A stretch of 24,964 bases of DNA from the NCBI GenBank assembly GCA_910577555.1, contig CAJTLF010000021.1:1-24964 (forward strand), given 5' to 3'. Position numbers and translations under genes: made by a program. Below, piece after piece: positions 1 to 8,800 of the stretch. Positions within the stretch are counted from its first letter, which is position 1. Each line of letters opens with the position of its first letter. Under the pieces are notes generated by a model. The model was not told the origin of the DNA and ran no database searches. It saw nothing but the letters and a program-made list of their open reading frames with translations. This stretch comes from an uncultured Christensenella sp. (GTDB lineage: Bacteria; Bacillota; Clostridia; Christensenellales; Borkfalkiaceae).

Positions 1-105
1 AATGACATATCCGTTATCAATTCGGTACCCCCAACAGTTTACAATTCTATTTCCGAAGTTCAAAACATCGGATTTTATTGTTTCATTATATTCGCTATCA
101 ATCAT
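1..105 (-). CDS. Partial 5' end of an unknown protein running off the left edge
   Basis: A minus-strand reading frame opens with ATG at 105-103 and stays open for 35 codons to the first base of the window, so only the N-terminus is visible. It begins MIDSEYNETIKSDVLNF and continues with a Cys-Trp-Gly-Tyr stretch. An AGGA ribosome binding site lies about 4 bases upstream of the ATG, and a consensus promoter sits at 171-143 in the same direction. Together these make it more credible than an ordinary short open frame. I do not recognise the family. The gene diverges from the TIR/RyR operon, and the structured repeat at 209-330 lies between them. Confidence 0.55.
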   Translation of the reverse strand, partial: MIDSEYNETIKSDVLNFGNRIVNCWGYRIDNGYVI

Positions 106-142
106 AGTATCCTTACGCTTAATTACTGTTTATCGTTCAGCT

Positions 143-171
143 ATTATATCACGAAAAATGAAAGAACGCAA
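143..171 (-). promoter_or_regulatory. Sigma-A type promoter for the partial minus-strand gene
   Basis: On the minus strand TTGCGT (171-166) and TATAAT (148-143) are separated by exactly 17 bases. The predicted start is near 136, which gives a leader of about 30 bases before the ATG at 105. Confidence 0.6.
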
Positions 172-208
172 CCGATTGAATTTTGCGTGGAATATAAAAC
201 ATATCTAT

Positions 209-330
209 ATCTCACCAGGCTACGAGTAGCCTAATTCGTCCACGAAAAAAAGTACAGAAAAGGCATAGCCTAACGCTATGCCTAAATCTTTATTATTTGC
301 GTCTTATTAAATTCCCTATGGGAATTACGG
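209..330 (+). repeat. Structured intergenic repeat, left copy of an inverted pair
   Basis: This 122-bp segment matches the reverse complement of 24844-24964 with about four substitutions and one single-base indel. It carries three internal inverted repeats: AGGCTAC/GTAGCCT near 217-232, AGGCATAGC/GCTATGCCT near 260-282, and ATTCCC/GGGAAT near 311-325. Read on the minus strand, the middle hairpin is followed by TTTTC and then a run of seven T, so it resembles a terminator in that direction. No protein is encoded. The best reading is a dispersed MITE/REP-like intergenic element. Confidence 0.8.
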
Positions 331-341
331 TAACGCGCCGC

Positions 342-361
342 CCGTTCAATTTTGTGAACGG
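342..361. repeat. Small inverted repeat between the intergenic repeat and the TIR/RyR promoter
   Basis: CCGTTCA (342-348) and TGAACGG (355-361) form a 7-bp stem with a 6-base loop about 20 bases upstream of the -35 box at 382. No T tract follows on either strand, so a terminator is unlikely. It could be an operator for the downstream operon or chance. Confidence 0.3.
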
Positions 362-381
362 ATAATAAATAAAAAAGCCCC

Positions 382-410
382 TTGATTTTTTTGTCGAAAT
401 ATGATATAAT
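382..410 (+). promoter_or_regulatory. Sigma-A type promoter of the TrkA/RyR-TIR operon
   Basis: TTGATT (382-387) and a perfect TATAAT (405-410) are separated by 17 bases. Transcription would start near 417, about 60 bases before the ATG at 479. The -10 box is consensus, so the operon is probably expressed constitutively unless a repressor acts at the inverted repeat at 342-361. Confidence 0.75.
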
Positions 411-478
411 TTTTAAAACCGTTTTGCGCGTTTTGTAAGCGCGTGGAAAAATCCGAAACGGCGAGAGAGTGTGAAAAA

Positions 479-2641
479 ATGTATCTGGGACTTGGCGTTC
501 TTTTTTTAATAATTTCGCTTGCAATGGCGGGAGTGATTACGGCTACGCTCGTGCTGTCTTTAAAAGACGGGGACGAGTTTATTTCCAAGAAGAATTTGCT
601 GTATATCGTTCCCACTTTTTTAATACTCTATTTTCTGCACATAACGGCGGCGGCGTTCAATAACGCGGAGATGGATTTCTTTTACTGTCTTAACCTTATA
701 AACACCGCTATGGAAGTGCTTAAATTTAAAATTCAGGGCAGTCTGCTCGCGCCGCTGTGCCGCGAGTATCCTATTTATTACGTGAATTTCGCTCTTGCTT
801 TCGCACTGAGCGGGGTTACGGTCATTCTCAGCGTTTCGAGCTTTTTCGGCAGGCGGCTGAGAAACTTTATTTTCGTTCGCGTTTTTCTGCGCGCGGGCAA
901 AGACGTGGTTTTAGGCGATTCCAAGGACGCCTTGAAGTACGCGAAGAACGAAAAGAAGTGCGTGCTTTTGTGCGGAGAGATAAGCCGCAAGAGATACGCC
1001 GATTTATTGAAGAGCGGTTACACCGTTTTAAAAGCCGAATTCGATTCGAAAAAGTTTGCGCGCAAGATAAGGCGGGGCAGGCACGATATTATCGTTTTCC
1101 GCGACGGAAATTTTTCATACACCAAGGCGACGGACGCTTACTTCGGACTGAACGCGTGCGGCGTGGACGCGCGCCTGCATCTGGAAGCCAATCTCGAAGA
1201 GATGAAGATTTTAAAGGAAAAATTCGTTTCCAAAGCAGAAAAGTCCGCGAGCGCGTATATTACGGGTTTCAGCAAGTACGAGCTTATGGCGCGTAAATTC
1301 GCGTGGGATTATCCCGTTACGAAATTTATTCCCCGCGACTTCTTCAATCCGAACTTTACGTTAAAGACCGGAAAGGAAATAAACGTGGTGTTTATCGGGT
1401 TCGGCAAAGTCAATTACCAGCTGTTCAGAACTTGCGCGACGCAGTTCCGGTTTGCGGTGCAGGACGGTGAAAGGCTTGCGGTAAAGCCCGTGAATTACTT
1501 CGTTTACGACAGCAGGGCTGCGGCTTTGAACAACGAGTTTTTCTCGCGTATTCTCTATGAATTCGAAGAAGATTTCAAGGACTGCGATTTTCCCAAGCCC
1601 GATAAAATATGCTCGGTTACTCCCCGTAATATGGATATAAACTCGGTGGATGCCAAGAGAGAGTTCAAGGCTTTCGTAAACGAGAACAGCTTTACTTACT
1701 TTATTATTTCGCTGGATGACGACTTGCGCGACGCGTCGTATGCCGAGACCGTTAAAAGACTGTTGCCCGTTTGCGGCAATTATAAAATTTTCGTGCGGGC
1801 GAAGAACGATAACGGCGAAAAACTGAACGACGGCGGCGACGGACTCATTTATTTCGGCGAGCAGAAAAAGCTTTATACTCACGAAAATATAGTAAACGAC
1901 GATTTGACGGCTCTGGCGCAAAAGCTCAATTTAATATACGGCGACCTTTCGGGCGCGTCCGAGTGGTTGAAAAGCGTTAAGGAATTGCCCGTCGATAAGC
2001 GCGGCAGGGCGTTGAACGAAAAGCTTAAAGACTGCGGCAACCGCGACGAAATGGTTAAAAGGTGGGCGGAGCTGCCCTATATCGAGCAGGCGTCAAACCT
2101 TTACCGCGCGCTGAATATTCCCTTTAAATTAAACCTTATGGGGTTTGCTCCGGTGAAGAAAACGGACGGATTGCAAGCCGTTACCGAGAGCGAATTTTAT
2201 AAGACGTACGCTAACGACGGCAGGGCGGACGGGTATGCGGATTATTCGTTTTTCTTTAAGACGCAGCCCGCGAACACTCTTGCGTTTATGGAGCATTCGC
2301 GCTGGAACGCGCTGTATATCCTTTACGATTTCACGCAGATGAAAAAGGCGGATATGAAAATAAAGGAAGAAGTTCTGCAAGACGGAACAATCAGACGGAC
2401 GTTGCCGCACAAGGATTTGGCGCGCAAGCGGCACGCCTGCATTACTACGTATTACGGGCTAGACGAGCTTATACGGTTTAAGTATAAAACTCTTTATCCC
2501 GATGCGGCGGATGACGGGAAAAATTATAAGACTGACGAAAGACTGCGCGAATTAAGTAAAATTTACGCTTACGACTATATAGATTTGGACGGGCTTTACG
2601 GCGAAATAGCGGCGTTGGATTACGCGATAGTTAAGGCATAA
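479..2641 (+). CDS. Three-TM protein with TrkA-N-like Rossmann and RyR-like domains, putative sensor/effector of a TIR system
   Basis: The 720-aa product starts with three likely membrane helices (about 4-27, 40-60, 99-122). A degenerate Rossmann-like segment follows (about 135-260), then a clear TrkA-N/RCK-type Rossmann fold (about 300-440) with GFGKVN at 307-312 and an acidic D344 at the end of strand 2, as expected for NAD-type nucleotide binding. The C-terminal part (about 530-665) resembles the ryanodine-receptor RyR domain of bacterial proteins: MEHSRWNA at 604-611, then RKRHAC and a YYGLDEL stretch. There is no K+ selectivity filter (TVGYG-like). I chose ATG 479 because a GAGAG site precedes it and the first TM helix starts there; a GTG at 443 is in frame but adds only a polar extension. 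The TIR gene starts 19 bases after the stop. RyR and TrkA-N domains are, as I recall, reported in predicted prokaryotic conflict systems. Nucleotide sensing with a membrane response is inference. Confidence 0.75.
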   Translation: MYLGLGVLFLIISLAMAGVITATLVLSLKDGDEFISKKNLLYIVPTFLILYFLHITAAAFNNAEMDFFYCLNLINTAMEVLKFKIQGSLLAPLCREYPIYYVNFALAFALSGVTVILSVSSFFGRRLRNFIFVRVFLRAGKDVVLGDSKDALKYAKNEKKCVLLCGEISRKRYADLLKSGYTVLKAEFDSKKFARKIRRGRHDIIVFRDGNFSYTKATDAYFGLNACGVDARLHLEANLEEMKILKEKFVSKAEKSASAYITGFSKYELMARKFAWDYPVTKFIPRDFFNPNFTLKTGKEINVVFIGFGKVNYQLFRTCATQFRFAVQDGERLAVKPVNYFVYDSRAAALNNEFFSRILYEFEEDFKDCDFPKPDKICSVTPRNMDINSVDAKREFKAFVNENSFTYFIISLDDDLRDASYAETVKRLLPVCGNYKIFVRAKNDNGEKLNDGGDGLIYFGEQKKLYTHENIVNDDLTALAQKLNLIYGDLSGASEWLKSVKELPVDKRGRALNEKLKDCGNRDEMVKRWAELPYIEQASNLYRALNIPFKLNLMGFAPVKKTDGLQAVTESEFYKTYANDGRADGYADYSFFFKTQPANTLAFMEHSRWNALYILYDFTQMKKADMKIKEEVLQDGTIRRTLPHKDLARKRHACITTYYGLDELIRFKYKTLYPDAADDGKNYKTDERLRELSKIYAYDYIDLDGLYGEIAALDYAIVKA

Positions 2642-2660
2642 TACGGGGGGAATTGAAAAA

Positions 2661-5654
2661 ATGGCGTTTGTTTTTATAAGCTACTCGTCTAACGACGGGG
2701 AAAAGGCAAGGGAAGTTTACGACTACCTTACCAAAAGGAATATCGCGTGCTGGATGGCTCCGCAGTCTTTACAGGCGGGCAGGGACTATCCTTCGCAGAT
2801 AGTGGACGGGATAAGGAACTGTTCGGCGTTCGTATTGCTTTCGTCGCACAATACCAACGCGTCGCCGCACGTGAGCAACGAAGTGGCGAGCGCGTTCGAC
2901 GCACGCAAGCCGCTCATAGCCTGCCGTCTCGAGAACGTGGATTTTACCGACGAATATACATACTATTTAAGGCGCAAGCACTGGATTGACGCTTACACGG
3001 ATTTCGGCGCGGGACTCGAAGAACTGTTTTTTGCCGTCACCGAATTTTTGGCGCAGTCTGCGGCAACGGACGCGCCCCAACCCAAAGCGCAGGTTGCGCA
3101 AAGTCCCGTTCCGCAATCCGCCGCGTCACGTTACGCGGAAGATGTGAAACGCAATTACGACAGTATAGTATTGCCGAGCGAACCGTCCGCGCCGAGAAAA
3201 AAGATTACCGACAGACGGGAAGCGGTGGAAGAGATTAAAGCTCTTTCGGGGAACTATTCGTATTCTCTTTTGGAAAGGTCAAAGGATAAGGCTAAATTCG
3301 AAAATTTCAAAAGACAGGCGGAAGTACTCTTTAAAAATACCGTCCGCGCGGAAAAGTGCGGCAAGAACGTTGAAGGCGTCGAAAGCTTCGTCGGTCTGGC
3401 GGTTGAGAGCCTTACGGGGGAAGATAACTCGGTTATGCACGTTCTCGGTATGCCGGGCAGTGCGAAGAATATGCTTTTACAGCTTGCGTTCTTTGAGCTG
3501 TGCGACGCTTTCGCGGACGGTAGGAGCGACGTTTTACCCGTCTACGTATCCGTTGCTTACTACGAGAAATATGCGTACAAGGCGGGACGGGCGCAGGAAG
3601 ATACCGCTAAAAAGATAAAGGACGACCTTGCGGTGTTCGTGGATTTCGTAAAGGATAATCCCGAAGTAAAGCCCGTCGTGATAGTGGAAGGGGTGAGAGA
3701 GCACTCCACCGCGAAATGCTCGGTTGAAATGATTATCGCTAAGGCGTTCGAGCCGCTCGGGAAATTCGGCAGACTTATAGCTATTGACGTGGGGCTTATA
3801 AAGAACAGAAAGCGGCTTAAAAAATTTATTCCCATAGCGGGGGACGTGCGCGACGGGTATATACTTCATACCGAGCCCGTTCCCATAGAGCTTAAAGACA
3901 AGCTTTTGGAGGTTATAGAGTGCGTTCTCGATATGTACGAATACAATCTGGACGCGGAAAGGATTTACGACGCGCTCGTGAAATATAAATACGGGTTAAT
4001 CGATATATATCTTATACGCTTTATTGCGAAGGAGCTTTTTACTTCATATCTCGTTTCGGATAAGGCTCTTGCCGATATTTACGAGAGTATGGCGCTCAAC
4101 GAGTACGGCGACGAGGACAGGCTGTTCGATATTTCAAAGTATACTTTCGAATACGTATTTGCGGACAGAAACGTAAATTTATCAGATTACGGGTTCGGAA
4201 ACGAGATTTGGTCTTTGCCCAACAAGCACCATACCTGTCTTGAATTTTTGCTGGCTTATTACTTTACGCGTTGCGTAGAGAAGTACCGCGAGAGCGACGA
4301 TTACTCGTTTTTCAAGATGATGCTAACTTCCACCGCCAACCAGTTTATCGTTTCGATGCTCAAGGATAACTACGAGCTGCAGGAGTGCTTCTACGATTTC
4401 ATAAACACCAAGTACGAGATTTTCGACGCGCGGCAGAAGAGCAACGCGGCGTACTGGCTGGGCAGGCTGAACTATAATAAAAATCTCGTAAACCAGTCGC
4501 TCACCTTTCTTACGAGCCAGTTCACTAAGTTAAAGCCGCTGGTAAAGAGCAATAACAAGACGACGCAGGAGAACCTTGACAATCATTTCGTGTTCCGCGC
4601 GGTATGCACGGCGATGCTCTTCCACGGGCAGGCGAATATGATGGACGAATACCTTTGCGTGGTAATTACAAACGACGTGGCGAACGCAATTAACCGCGGA
4701 GTGGCGATTGAGTATTTCGGCAGTGATTATCAGATGTGCGCGTTTAACGAGTATTATCTGGACGACGACCCCACGCGCGGTGAGAGCGCGATGAAGATGC
4801 TGAATATACGCATAGAAAAGGCGTTATACGGGCAGGAAGGGAAGTTTGTCGAGAGCAATCTGGTTACCCTTTTGACGCTGTTGCAGGCGAGAATACAGTC
4901 CAGGAGCGAAAATCTGGGCTACGATATAGTATTTTTCGTTAAAAAGGCGTTGGAATATCTGAATGCGTACAAGTTCAAGCCGCAGAACATTGCGTCGGGA
5001 AAGATACTTTTCTATTTCGACGGGATAAAGGACGATTTGGAAAATTATCTTGAAAACGGGGCGTTCGACGTGGGACCGATGCTTTATAACCGTTGCAAGT
5101 ATATGAAGGCGGTAAAGCGGGAGCAGTGGGTGAGTCGCGGAATAGACGACCCCGAGAGCGTTTCCGAACACACTTTCAGTTCGTGGTTGCTGGCTATGCT
5201 GATGTTGCCCGAAGAGACCAAATACGAAGGTTACAACAAGAGAGAAATTCTGGACATGCTGCTCATTCACGATATGGCGCAGACCGTGCAGGGTGAGAAC
5301 GGGGGCGCGCCCGTTACCAAAAAGCTGGAGTTTCAGACCGAGAACGTTATTATGCGCAAGTTTTTGCTGAAGGGGACTTATCCCGACGTTGCGAACCTTA
5401 CTTATTTTTACAACGTTTGGACGGGATTTTATAACGGGCTGAACGTTAACGCGAAGATTGCGCAGGATATAAATCTTATTCAGTCGATTTATACCTTTTG
5501 CGAGTATTACTGCGAGAACAAGGAGAAATTTACGGAGAGCGATTTGCGGGAATGGATGAACGCGAAGGCGAGAATCGTTACGGAAATCGGCTATGAAATT
5601 TACGACAGAATGATTCTGAATAATTCGGAGTTCGCAGAAATTATTAAAGAATAA
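2661..5654 (+). CDS. TIR - degenerate P-loop (STAND-like) - HD nucleotidase-like fusion protein
   Basis: This 997-aa protein joins three parts. Residues 1-130 are a TIR domain: FISYSSND (5-12), CWMAP (30-34), SPHVSNEV with candidate catalytic Glu74, and HWIDAY (107-112). After a Pro/Ala/Gln-rich linker (about 132-182) comes a helical region with a P-loop-like GMPGSAKN (263-270) and a Walker-B-like VVIVEG (339-344). The P-loop is non-canonical: Ala replaces the last Gly and Asn replaces Ser/Thr, while Lys269 is kept. Residues about 805-997 resemble YfbR/HDDC2-type HD phosphohydrolases: WVSRGI (823-828), PESVSEH with His837, His870-Asp871 and Asp936, so all four expected metal ligands are present. 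TIR domains of this type often cleave NAD+, and HD proteins of this family act on nucleoside monophosphates. The central helical part may sense the trigger. A G-rich site lies just upstream of the ATG. The gene follows the TrkA/RyR gene by 19 bases and ends at a strong terminator, so the two form one unit. Confidence 0.85.
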   Translation: MAFVFISYSSNDGEKAREVYDYLTKRNIACWMAPQSLQAGRDYPSQIVDGIRNCSAFVLLSSHNTNASPHVSNEVASAFDARKPLIACRLENVDFTDEYTYYLRRKHWIDAYTDFGAGLEELFFAVTEFLAQSAATDAPQPKAQVAQSPVPQSAASRYAEDVKRNYDSIVLPSEPSAPRKKITDRREAVEEIKALSGNYSYSLLERSKDKAKFENFKRQAEVLFKNTVRAEKCGKNVEGVESFVGLAVESLTGEDNSVMHVLGMPGSAKNMLLQLAFFELCDAFADGRSDVLPVYVSVAYYEKYAYKAGRAQEDTAKKIKDDLAVFVDFVKDNPEVKPVVIVEGVREHSTAKCSVEMIIAKAFEPLGKFGRLIAIDVGLIKNRKRLKKFIPIAGDVRDGYILHTEPVPIELKDKLLEVIECVLDMYEYNLDAERIYDALVKYKYGLIDIYLIRFIAKELFTSYLVSDKALADIYESMALNEYGDEDRLFDISKYTFEYVFADRNVNLSDYGFGNEIWSLPNKHHTCLEFLLAYYFTRCVEKYRESDDYSFFKMMLTSTANQFIVSMLKDNYELQECFYDFINTKYEIFDARQKSNAAYWLGRLNYNKNLVNQSLTFLTSQFTKLKPLVKSNNKTTQENLDNHFVFRAVCTAMLFHGQANMMDEYLCVVITNDVANAINRGVAIEYFGSDYQMCAFNEYYLDDDPTRGESAMKMLNIRIEKALYGQEGKFVESNLVTLLTLLQARIQSRSENLGYDIVFFVKKALEYLNAYKFKPQNIASGKILFYFDGIKDDLENYLENGAFDVGPMLYNRCKYMKAVKREQWVSRGIDDPESVSEHTFSSWLLAMLMLPEETKYEGYNKREILDMLLIHDMAQTVQGENGGAPVTKKLEFQTENVIMRKFLLKGTYPDVANLTYFYNVWTGFYNGLNVNAKIAQDINLIQSIYTFCEYYCENKEKFTESDLREWMNAKARIVTEIGYEIYDRMILNNSEFAEIIKE

Positions 5655-5675
5655 TATTTTAAATGTTTTTGACAG

Positions 5676-5714
5676 CCCGCCCCGCCGCTTTAAATGCGGC
5701 GGGGCGGGTTTTTT
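5676..5714 (+). terminator. Strong Rho-independent terminator closing the TIR operon
   Basis: A perfect 13-bp GC-rich stem (5676-5688 with 5696-5708) around a 7-base loop is followed by six T. It lies 21 bases after the TIR gene stop and separates this operon from the RHS gene. Confidence 0.95.
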
Positions 5715-5851
5715 GCGCCGTTCCTTTTCGTTACGCTTTTTTGTTGAAAAAACCTAACTTTATTTTTCGTTTCCGCGTTTTAAAGGGAAAATCCCGTTTA
5801 TAAGGTAAGTAAACATATGTTTAATAAATTATTGAAAAGGGGAAACCGAAA

Positions 5852-8800
5852 ATGGAAAAGAACAAATTACGGGACTTTTTAAAGAAAGTTCAGACGTTGT
5901 CGATGGAGCTCGACGAAGAAGAGCGGAATGAAGGCGCGACGGCGGCTTTATCTGCGCAAACGACGGAAGGTTCTGTGGGCGGCACGGCAGTTAACGAAAA
6001 TGCGACAGGCGATAATTATGAAAATTATGATGATTTGAACAGCGGAGCGGACCAAGAAGAAAACCCGATTTACGGCACGAAGAGCGAAATTATTGTGGAA
6101 GGGGTGGAATTTCCCAACGTTATCGATTTGCCGCAGGGTAAGGAGTGTTTTTTTGTGAACAGAAGGGCGGACGACAGTTACGTGTTGAACGGTGCGATTT
6201 TAACGAAAAAGTATCCGTTATTCGCGTTTATAGATTATGAAAAGTTGTTGGAAATCAATAATTTCAGTGCAGACGAAATATTCAGTTATAAAATTGAACT
6301 TATGTTGCGTAGAATGGCGAACAACGCTATAAATATAAATTATGATTTATACTCTATGAAAACCGGTGAAATCATAAAGAATAATTGTAATGAGTTTGTA
6401 ATCGATATAGCGGAAATTTACCGTAAAACGGGCAACGCGAGCTTCGTAATGATTACAACAGATACAAGTGCAAATTTCTTGCCGGAATATACTGATTTTA
6501 AATACGGTTACGAGTGTAATTTAACGCAATTTTTTGTTAATTCACTGCCTAATAAAACTGTTTATAACGAAGGACAACGTTTTGATACTACGGGTATGAG
6601 AGCGCAATACAACGATTGTTACGGCGGGTCAGGGACTACGGAAACGTTTTGGGTTGAGCCTTCGCGTGCATTGACCACGGAAGATACTGCCGTTACAGTT
6701 GGTTTCAGAAACAGGTCAATAGATATTCCTATTACGGTAAATTGTTACGACGGGCTTTCAAAACCTTTTGATTATCGTAATTTAAAGGAAATCAACATTT
6801 GTGATTATACTACGAGTTTATTTGATTTAAATAAAGGATGTATGATAACTTCGTTTGAATCATTTAATGGCGAAGATATGGCAATTCCTTTGAATATAAC
6901 ACATTGTTTTGGAGATAAAATCAAGACAAGCGTCTTTGGAAACGACTGGCAGCTAAATTTAAATAAACAACTGAAAGTTTCGCAACGCGATAATGATAAT
7001 AATACCATATTTACGTATACAGACGAAATAGGAGATGACCATACGCTAAACGAAACGTACTATTATTTGTCTCCGGAAGGAAAAAAACTTTTTATTGATA
7101 AGAAATGGGTTAGCGTAGACGATAACGGTTACTTATGGTACGGGTCAAGCGAAGTGAAAAGAATGCAGTCGTGCAAAGGTTTCACTCTCGTTTCAAAATT
7201 AGACGATTTTGTAAACGTCGAATTTGTTGAGCAAAGACAAAACGAGCAGGCTGAACTTGAGGAATACTTAAATGCATGCGAACCTACGCTTAAAAATTAT
7301 GTCAAGTTTAACCGAAAAAAAGGTGAAATCGATAGTTATAGATTACTTACTATTGATAAATCTGCTTATAAATCTTTGTTTACCGGTGTGAATGCTTATT
7401 CAGACGTGGTTATTATGACAGAAAGCCAAGCGGAGCAATTATGCGAAGCCTTTAAAGTAATGGATGGCGATAAAAAAGAAGAGAAATTAAACGCACAGGA
7501 AAAATTGATGATAAGGCAGGCGATACTTGGACTGCCAGCATTAAAGGACGCGTTTAAAAATTATTTGAATAAAAAAGCTCGGTACGAAACGCTGATGAAA
7601 CATTTACCAATTAATTATCTTAAAGATGATAACGGAATAATTAATGGGTTTAACGGTGACGGTAATCTGGTTTGCGTATTCGATAAATTCGGCAATTCGG
7701 TAACAGTGGAATACGATAAAAAGGACAGGATTTGCGCTTTACATGACAGCAACGGAATAGCTATCAACTTCAAATACAATACAACAGGAAAACTTAATAG
7801 TATTTGCGATAACCGTGGCAGAATGGTGGAATACGAGTATAGTGGTGCTTTGTTAAGAACAGTAAATTTTATGGACGGAAGAAAAATTACTTTCAAATAC
7901 GCAGAACCGCACGCATTAGAAGAGATTGAAACTGATCGTAATTTAAAAACTACTTTTGAGTATAATAGCAATTTAAAAATAGCATCAATTACTACTTTTT
8001 ATTATTCATTAGCCGACGACAGTCCTTTCAGTAAACTCGATATTACTTACACGAAACATACTACAAATATTAAAAGTAACGACGGTACGAAAGAAGAGTA
8101 TAAGTTTTATTCGAGCGGCAGGTTGAAAAAGCGTGAAGTTACGGACGGTGCGGGATTTGTTACGGTGAACGAATATGTTTATAATGAAGACGCTGATACG
8201 AAACGGATTTCAAAAACCGAAAAAATTACGGGTACGGCAGTAAAAGCTTCCTATGTCACACAAGTTTACGACGAGTTTGATAAATTAATTTCCGAAGATA
8301 AAGATTGGCAACCGATAAGTGCAAAAACCATTACAAAACACTTAAAAAATTACGTTTACGATGATGACGACCGTTTATCGGAAGAGATAACCGTGACTTC
8401 ATTCAAAACGAGTACGGAAAACGGTTATGAAAATAAAGAGTACGAAACTCGCGTTAAGTATTATTACGGTGCGAACGGTAATCTTGTAATGACCGAAAGT
8501 TGGGTAGTCGGAGAAGAGAAAACTTGCGGAAAGACTATAGAAGAACGAATTTACGATGAGAACGGTAACGTTATAAAGACCGTTAAGTGGAATACGCTTG
8601 ATAGCTCCACCAAGTTCTATACCGAAAGCGACCGCGCCGAAAACGGTCAGATTACCGCAGACAGGGATGAGACGGGCGAAGTGAGCGCGGAATACGGCTA
8701 TTTGGACGGCACTAACGTTATTAATGAAGTCAAGTATGCCAATGGAAGTAAATTTGCTTACGGCAGAGACCCGTTTGATTTTAAAACCACCGCAATAACC

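Noticed and set aside
443..478. GTG at 443 as the start of the TrkA/RyR protein
   Set aside because: It adds a polar 12-residue extension before a good membrane helix and has no ribosome site, while ATG 479 has a GAGAG site at suitable spacing.
479..850. The TM part of the RyR/TrkA-N protein as a classical K+ channel pore
   Set aside because: There is no TVGYG-like filter between the helices, so channel activity remains speculative.
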